Assembly: GCA_018806915.1 (NCBI GenBank)
Contig: JAGKQI010000073.1
Coordinates: forward strand, 434,001 to 498,000
DNA: 64,000 bases
Reading direction: 5' to 3'
From: Phytophthora colocasiae
Taxonomy: Eukaryota > Oomycota > Peronosporomycetes > Peronosporales > Peronosporaceae
Numbering within the stretch: the stretch's first letter is position 1; each line of letters opens with the position of its first letter. The notes under the pieces were generated by a model. The model was not told where the DNA came from, ran no database searches, and worked only from the letters and a program-made list of their open reading frames with translations. Positions 1 through 10,596 of this stretch are shown piece after piece. A program made the position numbers and the translations under genes.

Positions 1-1416
1 CGTACCGTGTTTTCTGTCGTTGCACCTGCACCTTGATGAAGTCTATCGCCAATGTCCTCCAGTGCAGCGAGCATTCGTCTTCTCTAGGGGCAAAAATAAC
101 AGAAAAAGATAAGTCAAAGTGCTACGATATGAGTCAGGAGAACTTAACACAAACCAAATCATCCGTCCGAGTCTCGAACGAATCTTCAACAGCAGCCAAT
201 CTATCAGCTACCTTGCTACAACGGTCTTCATTCGCTTGCTGGGCTTCAAGAGCACAAGCTTGCAACAATTGCATCGCACTCTTCAATGTAGTTTGCCTCT
301 CTCGTAAATCCTCGATAGCTCTCGACATTGTCTCGTTCGCTTCGTGACTGCTGGCGATTCCTTCTTTCTTCACTTCGTCGAGTTCGGACTGAAGTGACAC
401 CACAGTTCCGCTTAGCAGGTGCTGAGTATCCAGACATTTCTTCAGTATTTCTTTCACTTCCTGTTGTCCATGCTCAAGCTCCTGTTGAAGAAGATTAAGT
501 CGCTGCTGTAGCTCTCCAGTACGGCTTTCGTATTGATCTGCAGTCTCTGAAGCTTCTTTTCGCCAGGAAGCATCTACTTGACGCACAAACTGTTCCAAAT
601 CGCTGCTCTAGTAACATAAAGGAACTCTGTGAGACAGCATCTCTCCTCCTACAAGTCATCTCAATAAATGTTACCACTTGAGCTACAGTTCGTTCTAGTT
701 GATAGCTCTTCTCGGAAACCGAAGAACGTACAAGTGCCAGTTCCTGTATCACCAAACCCACCAATTTCAACCAAACTCGTAATGAAAATCTCTACTGCCA
801 CACGTACCTTGTCGAGCTTGTGGGTTACTGTATCTGTCAGGTCCTCCACTTTTCTCTCTGTAGTCCCCTGATGCAATTGGATCTCTTCCATTCTGGTCTC
901 CAATGCGAACATTTGCGTTTTCATTTCCTCAATCTCTTGCTCAGTCTGGTTCTTCACATTGTCGATTGCTGCATCATTCGTCTCCACTAAGCGTGGCAGA
1001 TACTCTTGACACTGTCGAAACTGTTCCTCCAATGTCGCCATACGTGGCTGCTGTCGCTCCAACTCGGTCGAGAACTTTCCCATCCAATCGTCCACCTTAC
1101 TAGCGTGTCCTGCCAGTTCACTCTGTATCTGCTGTGTGGCTTGCTCTACGTACTCCTGATTAAGTCGGAAGACCTTGGACAATGATCCAACCTTCTGGTC
1201 ATTTGCAACCTGCGAGCTCTCAAGTTCTGCCAGACGCTTCTCGAATGTCTGCGTCGTCAAGCAAGCGGCTGAAACTCGCTCCAACTGCACCTCAAGGAAA
1301 GAAATGTACGCGCTTCGGTCTGTCAATAGCTTCTTAGTGTCCTTATCGCCGCAATGTTTAAGGATGGCATTACTACGCATGTAGTCATCGTAGTAGGAAC
1401 CAGAGCCTTGAGCCAT
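1..1416 (-). CDS. Coiled-coil protein of unknown function (5' part, runs off the window)
   Basis: I do not recognise the family. The protein starts at the ATG at 1416 (MAQGSGSYYDDYMRSN) and is rich in Glu, Gln, Lys and Leu, with long heptad-like stretches such as LDEVKKEGIASSHEANET, so it is probably mostly coiled coil. Reading frames join through three GT-AG introns: 744-807 (GTACGT...ACAG), 608-674 (GTAACA...CTAG) and 84-154 (GTTTGT...CTAG). This gives exons 1416-808, 743-675, 607-155 and 83 to beyond position 1; all joins keep the frame. The stop in the unspliced third frame lies inside the third intron. The gene is divergent from the roadblock dynein light chain gene 74 bp away. A cytoskeletal or flagellar role is conceivable from that neighbour but is only a guess. 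Intron calls rest on splice consensus and frame alone. Confidence 0.75.
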
Positions 1417-1490
1417 TTCCTGCCTGCAGACGTTTTATTTCGTCAGCTCACCAAGCGCCGGTTCATTCATTCAGTTAAAAGCGAGAAGAT
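1417..1490. promoter_or_regulatory. Short bidirectional promoter region
   Basis: Only 74 bp separate the start codons of the coiled-coil gene (minus) and the dynein light chain gene (plus), so both 5' UTRs and core promoters must fit here or overlap coding sequence. The string GGTTCATTCATTCAG near 1459-1473 resembles the oomycete initiator-type core (TCATTYYNCA). That match is by eye and weak. Confidence 0.4.
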
Positions 1491-1898
1491 ATGGCAGCAG
1501 CAGCTCCTAACGAGGTGGAGGAAGTGATCAAACAGCTCAAGAGCAAGCCTGGCTTCTCGTCCTACATCCTCATGAGCAATGACGGCATCGTGGTCAAGTA
1601 CGAGAACCTCGAGTACAAGGAGGCCATCATGCACGCCTACCACGTGCTCAGTCTCTATGGTCGCACCAAGAAACACCTACAGAAGCTCTTCCCAGACCCG
1701 AACGAGAGTGAAATCGAGTGGCTGAGACTGCGCACCAAAATGCACGAAATGATCATCGCTCAGCACTTGAGATTCACTCTTGTCGTGCTGCAAGAGGCGG
1801 AGGCGACGGACACAGCACCAGAGCCAATTGGACGAGGAACAGCGGAGGAGACTGCTAATGGAGCTAAAGAGGAGGAGAAACCTGTAGCTGCTACGTGA
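1491..1898 (+). CDS. Roadblock/LC7-type dynein light chain
   Basis: Single-exon protein of 135 residues. Residues about 8-105 match the Roadblock/LC7 fold: an N-terminal helix (VEEVIKQLKSKPGFSSYILM), the NDGIVVKYENL strand-turn and a C-terminal RLRTKMHEMIIAQHLRFTLVV segment typical of dynein light chain roadblock. These proteins bind dynein intermediate chain as dimers and act in cytoplasmic or flagellar dynein cargo transport. Family members are about 95-105 residues; this one carries an additional acidic, Ala/Glu-rich tail of about 30 residues (EETANGAKEEEKPVAAT). The start is the first ATG after the short divergent promoter, and the family N-terminus begins a few residues later, so the start is well supported. 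The gene is convergent with the NPC1 homologue downstream. Confidence 0.9.
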   Translation: MAAAAPNEVEEVIKQLKSKPGFSSYILMSNDGIVVKYENLEYKEAIMHAYHVLSLYGRTKKHLQKLFPDPNESEIEWLRLRTKMHEMIIAQHLRFTLVVLQEAEATDTAPEPIGRGTAEETANGAKEEEKPVAAT

Positions 1899-1912
1899 GA
1901 CTACAACCAGAG

Positions 1913-1982
1913 TGATGGTCGTACAAGTTGAAGTTGCATTTTTCAACAAGAAATGGAATGATGGTCATACAGGTTGAAGTTG
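1913..1982 (+). repeat. Two 24-bp direct repeats in a 3' flank
   Basis: Copies at 1913-1936 and 1959-1982 begin TGATGGTC and end GTTGAAGTTG, differing at two positions by eye. They sit in the 3' flank of the dynein light chain gene, before the convergent NPC1 3' end. A local duplication or 3' UTR element is possible; function is unknown. Confidence 0.6.
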
Positions 1983-2035
1983 TTCTTGTTTATATAAACT
2001 CATTTAGCCTAACAACTCAACAAGCTACCGAGTTA

Positions 2036-5000
2036 CTACTCCACACGAGTGATAGGGGCCGATGGGAGCTCGCTTTTCCTCGATCTCTTGCGCATGAGAA
2101 AGTTCTTGACATCAATAACAGTACTGAGTAGCACAGGTAGCAACATCATTCCGTTGAGGACGCCACACACCACCACCATCATGTACATGCGGAAATAGTA
2201 TTTCTTGAACACGCGCGAGTCGGCCAGCGTCAAGACACTGAGACCGATGACCTTGGTGATGGTAATACCGAAGAGAACTGAGGTCAAAACCTGTCGAAGA
2301 GCGTCACGAGCTCGTTCGTCGCCGGACCCCTTAGCTTTGGCGAAGAATCTCACGTAATGACCACAGAACTCCACTGAAATACCAGCCGCAATGATCAAGT
2401 TGACAATGGACAAACCATTGAGCATAATGTCCAGAGGCTGCATCAATCCCAGCACTAGCACCACAATGTTTGTAGCTGTCAGCGCAATAACCAACGAGTA
2501 GAAGACGTTGCCAAGGTACAGCGTTGTGATCCCGAAGATAGCAGCCAGCGACAAGCCAATGAGTTCGTACGCGTCGTGGATGATCGTCAAGTACTGCTCA
2601 AAGTAGACGTACGTGAGGTTGTAGACCCAGACATCCACGCCAGTTTTCTCACTGATCCATTCGGCCGCTGCGAGATTCTGCTTGTACGAGTCGATGTAGC
2701 GCTGCTGCGTCGGGTTCGACGTACCCGTCACCATATACGACCAAGCCGTGATCTCATCCCCGTAGCCGCTACTGTTGATCTTCACTGCAGGCGTCGAAGA
2801 GGTGACTGTCGGGATTGGATCAGTGTCAATACTGAACTGGCCACGGTAGATGGAACCACCACCGTAGGCGCAAGAAGTACCAGCACTGGCCGTCGCGAAC
2901 ATACTGAAGAGTGACATGTACTCGTCCTCAGGAACAGGAGGCACAGTTTCCGATGAAGCGAGACAGGTATCGTCACTTGAACGCAGCGTTGTGTACGTAT
3001 CGTTGCCAGTCTCGATCGGAACGTACGCACCTTCAGAATCCACACGACAGCACTCACTGTCCGGGTTCACGAAGCCCCAGAAATCGTCCATCCACGAATA
3101 CGTCGTACCAGGACTGATGTGAGTGACAGACTCATCTCCGTGGTTTGCCAACGCATTCATAATGTTGGGAATGGAGTAAGTACCGCAGATATCCTTCGAT
3201 TTACAGAAGATGGTCTCAACACTCTCGGCGTTCAGTGACCAGGTGTCTGGGTTCCGTTTGTATCCAGTCTCGACAATGAAGTAAACTGGAGTTCCCGTCG
3301 CGAGGTACACGTCCAGTGCATTGAAGTACTCAATCATGTATGACTTGGATGGCATCGCCTCCTTCTGCGGCAGTCCCTGGTCCAGCGATTCCATCGAGTA
3401 GATCGACCACAAAGTCCAGGCCATGAACACCAACAGCACCACCAGCTTCACCAATTTGTGAGTCAAAATTGACGCGTAGACATCCACACAGTAGTCCAGA
3501 ATCTGTGTGAGCGAGTGCTTTTCAGTCATTACTGAAGGGCGAACGTCGTCTGCTGCTGGAGTCTTGGGCTGTAGCGATACAAGAGGCTCTGGTGAGCGTG
3601 TAGTATCCGGCACAGCAGCAGGAGCCGGTGCTGTTACTGACGAGGCTTGCTTGAAGATAATATCGTATTTGCCACTGAGCTCACGACGCTTATCAAGCGT
3701 CAGAATCGAGAGGAAGAAGGTCATTTGGAAGCAGAAGTTGATAGCTACTGCACAACAGGCCATCGCTGCGAACCACAACACCACTGGCATCTTCGAGATG
3801 GAACCAAAGGCAAATGCCACCGACTCAGCAGCGGAGGCCATGAAGATACTGGGGCCAATGTACGCAAGACTCTCGGACACGATGATGGTTGTGATCTCCT
3901 CGATCGCCTTCGGGTTGTGCTCCAACCCAATGAAGAGACTCGGTTGATCGCGTCGAAGTTGGTCCTCCTTCTCCGTCATTGCGTGGATCAACAGGAAAAT
4001 GTTGTCGACACCAATAGCCAACGACAGGAAAGGAACGACCTCCATGATAATAAGCTGGAGCTTCACACCGAACCACATGTACAGACCGACAGTAGACGCC
4101 ACACCACAAGCAATACTGATGACACCGCACAAACCGGCCAGAATCTTGGATGAGATGAAGAACTCGCGACTGAACTTGAAGCGGTTGATACCCAACGAAA
4201 TGTAGATCAGCATCAGACAATAGCTCAAGGCTACGGGACCCATTCCGTTGCTGGATTCAGCGTCGACTTCGTCCTGCACGCATAGAAGTACACATCGAAG
4301 ATCGAATTTGAGGCGGCCTCCTTCTTCATCGTCTTGATGTACTCACGCTCCCACTTGATAGCAGGCTCGTTCAAGTCACTGTTGGCATAGTTATAGTTCA
4401 GGTAGGAGGAAACGAAGGCAATTGAGTCCAGGAACAGCGTGTAGTTGCTCTCAGCACCTTCCGGGAAACCACCCAAGTACGTGTTGTACAAGTTCATGGG
4501 CGATCCGAAAGCTGACAAGCACGGACAGTCGCTCATGCTCGACGGCAGTGAATCGTCATCCTTCAACGCGTTCTTGAGTTCCGTACACAGTGCCACATCC
4601 GACGTCGTGGGGGAGTACAAGCAGTTGCTGAAGTGCTCCATTTCCAGTCCGTACTTCTCGTAGAACTCAAAGTGCTCCATGTTGTTCTGGAAGTACTGCG
4701 TGATAGAGTTAACTGTGCAGCCAGTTCCTGTTGCCTTCCAGCAAATGTCGTCCAGAGCGATAGTCTCATCATCTGAAGTGTACACAACATCAGCAGCAAC
4801 GTTCTGGATACGGATGGCCTCCTTCAAGATCGAGGAGCGGTAGATGTTGCCACCGTCTTTCGGCACCAGAATGACCTGTTCCGACCGGTAGAACGGGTTA
4901 AAGATGTCGCCGTAGTGCTGACGTTGCTCGTAAGATTTACTGGACGTGGACACCCACAATTTGATCGGGTCCGTCTCAATGTCGATGTTGTACAGACCCA

Positions 5001-6453
5001 CAGCGCACACGACGACAACCACCAGTACCATCGGGATGATTTTCTTCGGGCGGTTGCCCTTGGAAACGAAAAGCGCCCACGTGCGCAGTTTGTTAGTCAT
5101 CAGCTCGTCCAGAAAGCTCAAGTGCCCGGTGCTTCCAGCCATTGCACTAGCGACGCCATTGAAATCCGGTGTGTCAGGTCCAATAACTTGAGGTGTACCG
5201 GACCGTCGATCCACTGCGTTATACCTTCTCTCGCGTAGAATAGCTACAATGAAGCCTACGACCAGCAGGATACCAACTACACCGCCGAAGATGACCAGGA
5301 AGTAGTTGAGCGGATCCCAATCCGTCGTCGGTATGTTGGTGGCTAGGTACTCGTTCAGTTCCGCCCATGTGGAGTCGACATCGGAGCTTACGACACTGCC
5401 ACTACCCGAAGCCGAAGCAGAGGACGCACCGTAACAAGCATCTGTGTACGACCTGGTATCAGTGGAGCTTACAGCACACAGAGAGCCACAGACGCCGACA
5501 CAGGACGTCATTTTGTTGTTCATGGGGGAGATGCAGTTAGTTTCATTGGTGTAGTCGCAGTGGCAGAACTCGGTCATCTGGATCTCCTCGGAAAACTTGT
5601 CCATAGTCGTCACGTTGATCTGCTCCGGAGAGCCGATGCTATTGTAGGCGTACTTGCCCATGTACTCCATGAGGCCATAGCCATCAGTGCAGTCCTGGTT
5701 GGGGTTACACAGCAGCGAGAAGGAGCTGTCGTCCTCGCAGAAGTCGTAGATATCTCGGATCCAGTCCTTCCCCACGTAATACGTGGCTTCCTCCACTGCA
5801 GGGAAGATCTGGCCTGCATGTTCGTCGTCGCCTGACATGATCCGCACTTCGTTAATGTCCAGAAACATACTGTTGTTCGGGTTGCAGGTGAACTGGCAGA
5901 AAATGTTACGCAGGTTCTCCTTGCAGGCTGAGCACAGACCCGGGATCATTCGGACCTGCGTGGACAAACCCGTGTACTGAGATTCCGTACAGCAGAGCAT
6001 GTCGTCGCCGATAGCGATGGTCTCATTGTACAGCAGAGGACAATCCACTTCGAACTGCTCTCGATTGGAGTCCGACCATTCGGAAAACTTGTTGGAGAAA
6101 CCTGCGTCGTACGCGTCCTCGACGGATGTCGGGTAGTACCGATTGGGGATGGCGGCGCTTGTGGTGGTGATATTGACGTAGGCTGAGTCCATGGCAATGC
6201 AGTAGCCTGGAGCTCGGTAGAGCGTGCCTAACTCCTGAAGAAGTTTAGGGTCTTGAATACACTCTTCCACTTTCGAGTACGAGCACATCGTGAGCTGCGA
6301 CTCAATGATGGCCAAATTAGTCTGGTTGTCTGCGAGACTCCAAGGCACGTAGCTGGAGGCGGACGACACGCCCGAGGAAGACGTGGAGCCAGAGCTACTG
6401 GCTGCTTGAGCGACGCCCAGAGGCAGCAGCACCACAAAGGTCGAGACGCGCAT
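2036..6453 (-). pseudogene. NPC1-type sterol transporter, copy A, interrupted by a frameshift
   Basis: The protein is a close paralogue of the intact gene at 17701-22173. It has a signal peptide (start MRVSTFVVLLPLGVAQA), a Cys-rich NPC1 N-terminal sterol-binding domain, a transmembrane segment (YFLVIFGGVVGILLVVGFIV), a luminal domain, a sterol-sensing domain (VPFLSLAIGVDNIFLLIHAM) and the C-terminal RND/Patched membrane half. NPC1 moves sterol out of the endolysosome membrane; oomycetes of this group take sterol from outside. The reading frame runs from 6453 to about 4280, then breaks: compared with the paralogue, 10 nt are missing between 4279 and 4280 (after YFYA), and the rest continues from about 4279 to 2036 in another frame. 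No GT-AG intron explains this. It is either a genuine pseudogene with about 724 codons before the break, or a sequencing or assembly error. Apart from this the coding sequence looks intact. Confidence 0.88.
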
Positions 6454-7223
6454 TTTGTGGGGATATCGACTCGTGCGGCGGCCGGCCGATTCGTGAATGG
6501 GCTGGAGCGATCAAGACGCATAGACCTCCTCCCTGTCTCGGATCCCTAGCAAGAGATCTGTGTTGCAGACGGATCAGATGTATCCAGGGGTGGCACTTGG
6601 CATCTCCATCGCTTCCTCGGCTTGATGCGAAACAAAATTAGACAGAGTGAGTTTCTTGCCAACTGATACTATACTGTACGTTGCTGTCTGCCTCAAGGGG
6701 GTCGCGCGTCTGCAAGGCGTCGTGTGCCGATAGGCTCCGTTAGTCGGGCCTGCTTCAGTAGCTGCGTGGTCACCAGTGATCAAAATGCACCAACTGGTGA
6801 GTGTCTCTGCGGCAAACGGTGAAAGACTGCGGAAATTGGGAGGTTTCTTCGCCAGCCATAGGCTATGGCCCATAGCAGCTATTCGAGTCCTTGACCTTGG
6901 AGAGCAACGCAGTGCAGACTTGCAGTGGAGACTGCATTGCCAGCGTTGAGGCGGGCAATCATTGTGTTCATGATGATTGCCCGTCTCAATCCTGAAGCGC
7001 GCTTGTACGTGGGATTCAGGGTGCAGCCGCTGCAAAGGGGCAGAACATCGAGGCAGACGCTGATGGAATGGCTCACCAAGACGCGACCAAAGGGCTGTGA
7101 ATCCTACGCTTGGCTTGAATGTGGTTCACGCCAATGCACATTTTTTAAAAGGAGTGATGGTCGTTGAAGTGGTTGCAACACGTCTTATTAATACCGGTAG
7201 CAACTATTTGGTCTACCAAAACA
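6454..7223. other. Intergenic region between divergent genes
   Basis: No gene is supported. It holds the 5' flanks of NPC1 copy A (minus) and the EF-hand gene (plus), and the hairpin at 6946-6989. Short open frames here lack family features. Confidence 0.6.
6946..6989. repeat. 17-bp inverted repeat (hairpin)
   Basis: Arms 6946-6962 (TTGAGGCGGGCAATCAT) and 6973-6989 pair with one mismatch around a 10-nt loop. It lies between two divergent genes. It may be a regulatory palindrome or a short foldback element; no target duplication was recognised. Confidence 0.6.
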
Positions 7224-10200
7224 ATGCCGACACCTCACGAGTTCCTGGTGACAGGTCCCCTCCTGTTTCCTCGCTATGTGGACGCCGACAGTCTCCAGAC
7301 GGAGGACGAAGAGGACCGAGTTGTTCGCAACCAATCTGTACTTCGAGTAGCAGAACTTCTTGGTGTTTCGTCCCCAGGACCCAGGAAACATTGTAGCAGT
7401 CCACGCACACCAGCGTTTGCACCCCGCTCCGCACCTGCAAGTCCCTCACTCTTTGATAACCTAAGTCCATTCACTAGAAGGAGGCACGTTGTTGCTTCTC
7501 CACGTGTGAAGAAAATGAGTCCATTGAACCTCCTCCCACGAGCTCCATCGCCCGTTGGAGAACTGCCTACAGATTCAGTCGTAACTATTCTGTCACCCAG
7601 ACGAGCGATTCTCGGCCAATCCGACGTCCAGAAGATCACTAAGTGGCTGCAGTCGCTCTCACACGAGACTTCCAACTTCTCGTCTTACGCTCTTTACTGT
7701 GATATGCTGTTCCGAGAAAGTCAAGTATTGACACAGGGTAAACCCACTCCCAATCGACTGCAGACGGCCATAGCCTTCCATTGTCTATGCAAGGCTACTA
7801 GCGTTTTTGCCAGACACGAGGAGATTCTGCTCCGTATTTGCAAGTACGTTTTGTTTTCTGTCTGATAAAATATGTGCGAAAACTTATCTTCAACGTCGAG
7901 TTTTGCAGTGATGTAGGGGCGGCGATATACATGAACCACAATCCTTCACTGATCTACAACGGGGAGATAGAAGCACTCGAGTTCTTCACTCGCCTCACCA
8001 CGTACTACGAACAACACGCCGTTTTCCATCAGCAGAAGCAAGATCTTCAGCAAGGTTAGTGATGGGTAATTGCCTAACACAAAACGAAATTCTGACGAGT
8101 CATGGCGTTGCAGAGATGTTAAGACAACAAACTGCACATCAGATACGCCTCCGCGAAGAACGCGCCCGAAATGACCAGCTAAAGCACTTGCAGCAGCAAC
8201 TCCAAGTGGATAAACTCGACCAAATCAGCACTAAGAAAACGCAGTCAAAAGAGTTGAACACTAAGCTACAAGGCGTTCTCCAAAACTTTCAACATGTCAG
8301 TGAAGACGAGAAGGAAAAAGTCGTTTTGGGAGCTATCGAGGCGCTGAATGCGCAAGTGTCAGCGACGGCGGTGGTTGCAATTGCAGAGCAGATGGACCCA
8401 GCCGAGAAGGACAAACTCATGAAAAGCCTATTGAAAGACGAGATGAAGGACGTCACACGGTACGTTAATTGGGCTGTTGTTCTTGGAAAACGCAAACTAA
8501 TGCGGACTTTCAGGCAGATTGAGGCGCAAGTTCTTGTCAAGTCGAATGCACAGCAGGATATGATCCTCGAGAGGTCAGCTGCACGTATCACCCGCTTCCA
8601 GACATTGATCTTAGAGGCCATCAAGAACCCCAACAGTGGAGAAACCAACAAGGAAAACTCGAGCACGGAAGCAGACGACTATTTGTGCGACCATGACCGC
8701 AAAGTTCTGGAAAGTATTGGGGATGTGGTGGACGAATTGGAGCGCCAGAAGAAAAGCTCGGTGGACTTCGAGCAGAAGCTGGAAGAGGCTGAAAAACTGG
8801 TGAATGAATTGCGACGGAAGAACAACACCTTGATCAATGAAGCCGAGGAAAACACGAGGCAGCACGAAATGGAGCTCCAAAATTTGAGGGATCAGCTGGC
8901 AGATGCACAGAACTCGATGGATGACAAGGCTGTCCAGACAGACGAAGACTTCGAGGAGCTCCGAAGACATAACGAGAGTGGAAGTAAGCGACGACGGCAC
9001 TTGAGTTCTGCCGACAATGACGATGATCTCATTTTGAAGAACCGCGCCAAGAACAAGTTCGGCTATGGCATAGCGAACATCATCGACCAAGCGAAGATCG
9101 CACCGTCGAAAGTGCGAAAGATTTTGCTGAAGCGAAAGCCGCTCACACTCAACGAGCTCCACAGCATCATTGTCGGCTACTACCAGGCCAAAATGTTCCA
9201 AGATGTACAGGACGATTCCTCTGGCAAACCACGAACAAATCTGGCCCAGTTCATCATGGAAATGTACGTCCTTCACTACGGTCTCAAGGATCTTGCGATC
9301 AGTCAACTCGTTTTCTTGGACGCCGCAATTCGGAAAAACGCTCGTGTAGGTGATTGAGGTTTGGCTTTCTGTGAGTTGAAGCTGATACTTTTTGATGTAG
9401 GAAAGCGCTCGTGTGCGTACGTTTGGACTTCTCACCGGATCCCTGGACCCTGAATCGCATGCCTGCTCGGTCCAAGGCGTCGACTTCTTCCTCTTGGTTG
9501 TCGTGATCATCTTCAACGGTACGCTTTGTTGAGATTGTCTGGAATCCAGTTAGGTCCATCATCTAACACAGTTGTTGTTCAGCTGGTGTGTACAAGAAGG
9601 GAAGGAAGCAAGCTGTTACCATTGCACAGAATCTCAAGACCTCGTTTGGGGATGGCATTTTCGTCAGTCCAAAGTCTGTGACGGTCAAGTACGAGCTCGT
9701 GTCCCAGGCAATTGACTTGGCCTTTTCGTTCACAAGGAACGAGCCTGGAGGACCTCTCAGTCAACTAAAAGATGAAATTCGGCAGAAATGCTCGGCAAAT
9801 GGTGGCGGACTGGACATCGACATGGTACTGGAGAAAGTCATGAACTACTGGTTTGTCTTGTATGAGCACCAAATCCTGGACATTCACAGTATGTTCGCAA
9901 TTGTTGATACCAACGGGGACGGCACTTTGGACTTTCAGGAGTTCTGCGAGCTGGTGGCAGCTCTGGAACCGACCATGGATCGTCGAGACGCGTTGGCACT
10001 TTACAACCGCGCAGCTGGAGAGGACAACGTTATCGATAAGGACGAATTTGTACAGGTCATGCTGGCTCACCAACGTGGAGTCATCCTCGAGGAGTTCTAC
10101 GGTGGAGTTTCCAACAAGAAGATCATCATGAGCATTGAACAGCGCAAGAACACACTGCTACCCTTGGGTTCGTCTACGTCGACAGGATCAGAGCGAGAGG

Positions 10201-10544
10201 AAGGATCTTTCGATTCATTGACTGCTGCCATGGCGTCCGTCTCGATGTCAACGGAGTCGATGGAAGATGACGACGAAGATGACAAATTCCTGGACGAGAT
10301 CGAGAAAACTGCGACTGAGCGAGTCCAAGAGAATGTATCGTTCCAAACTCTCTCGAGACTATCCACGTGGGCTGCAGAGGCCAAGACAAAGTTGAGACGA
10401 GCACCACGGAGAGTTCTTCAATCCACCAAGGAGGAGACAGCAGATCGAGATCTCATTGCGGACGATTTCCAGGGCGATACGGCGCTTTTGTTGAGGCAAG
10501 CACTACAAAAAGCCAACATCAGTGTACCTTCGTCAAAAGCGTAG
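7224..10544 (+). CDS. Coiled-coil protein with C-terminal EF-hand region
   Basis: Six exons join in frame: 7224-7843, 7909-8054, 8114-8459, 8514-9345, 9401-9518 and 9583-10544. Introns are 54-65 nt with GT-AG ends; the 54-nt intron at 8460-8513 is frame-neutral if retained. The start is the ATG at 7224 (MPTPHEFLVTG); an earlier in-frame ATG at 7164 would add 20 unremarkable residues. The N-terminal part is Ser/Pro-rich, followed by a helical region, long coiled coils (exons 3-4), a conserved-looking block in exons 4-6 and a canonical EF-hand loop DTNGDGTLDFQE near 9906-9941. A second, degenerate EF-hand follows (AGEDNVIDKDEF). Calcium binding by the first loop is likely; the cellular role is unknown, though such architectures often occur in axonemal or centrosomal proteins. 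The tail is Ser/Asp-rich. The gene ends 52 bp before the convergent PDZ gene. Confidence 0.82.
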
Positions 10545-10596
10545 AGGCATCGATCGGAGTTCAACTTTTGTTCCCATTTGTGTCATTTGTGTCATT

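Noticed and set aside
4200..4350. An intron explaining the NPC1-A frame change
   Set aside because: Copy B is continuous here and copy A lacks 10 nt rather than having extra sequence; no GT-AG pair restores the alignment.
2576..6549. Several plus-strand frames of 70-170 codons over NPC1-A
   Set aside because: Antisense shadows of a long coding gene; no family resemblance.
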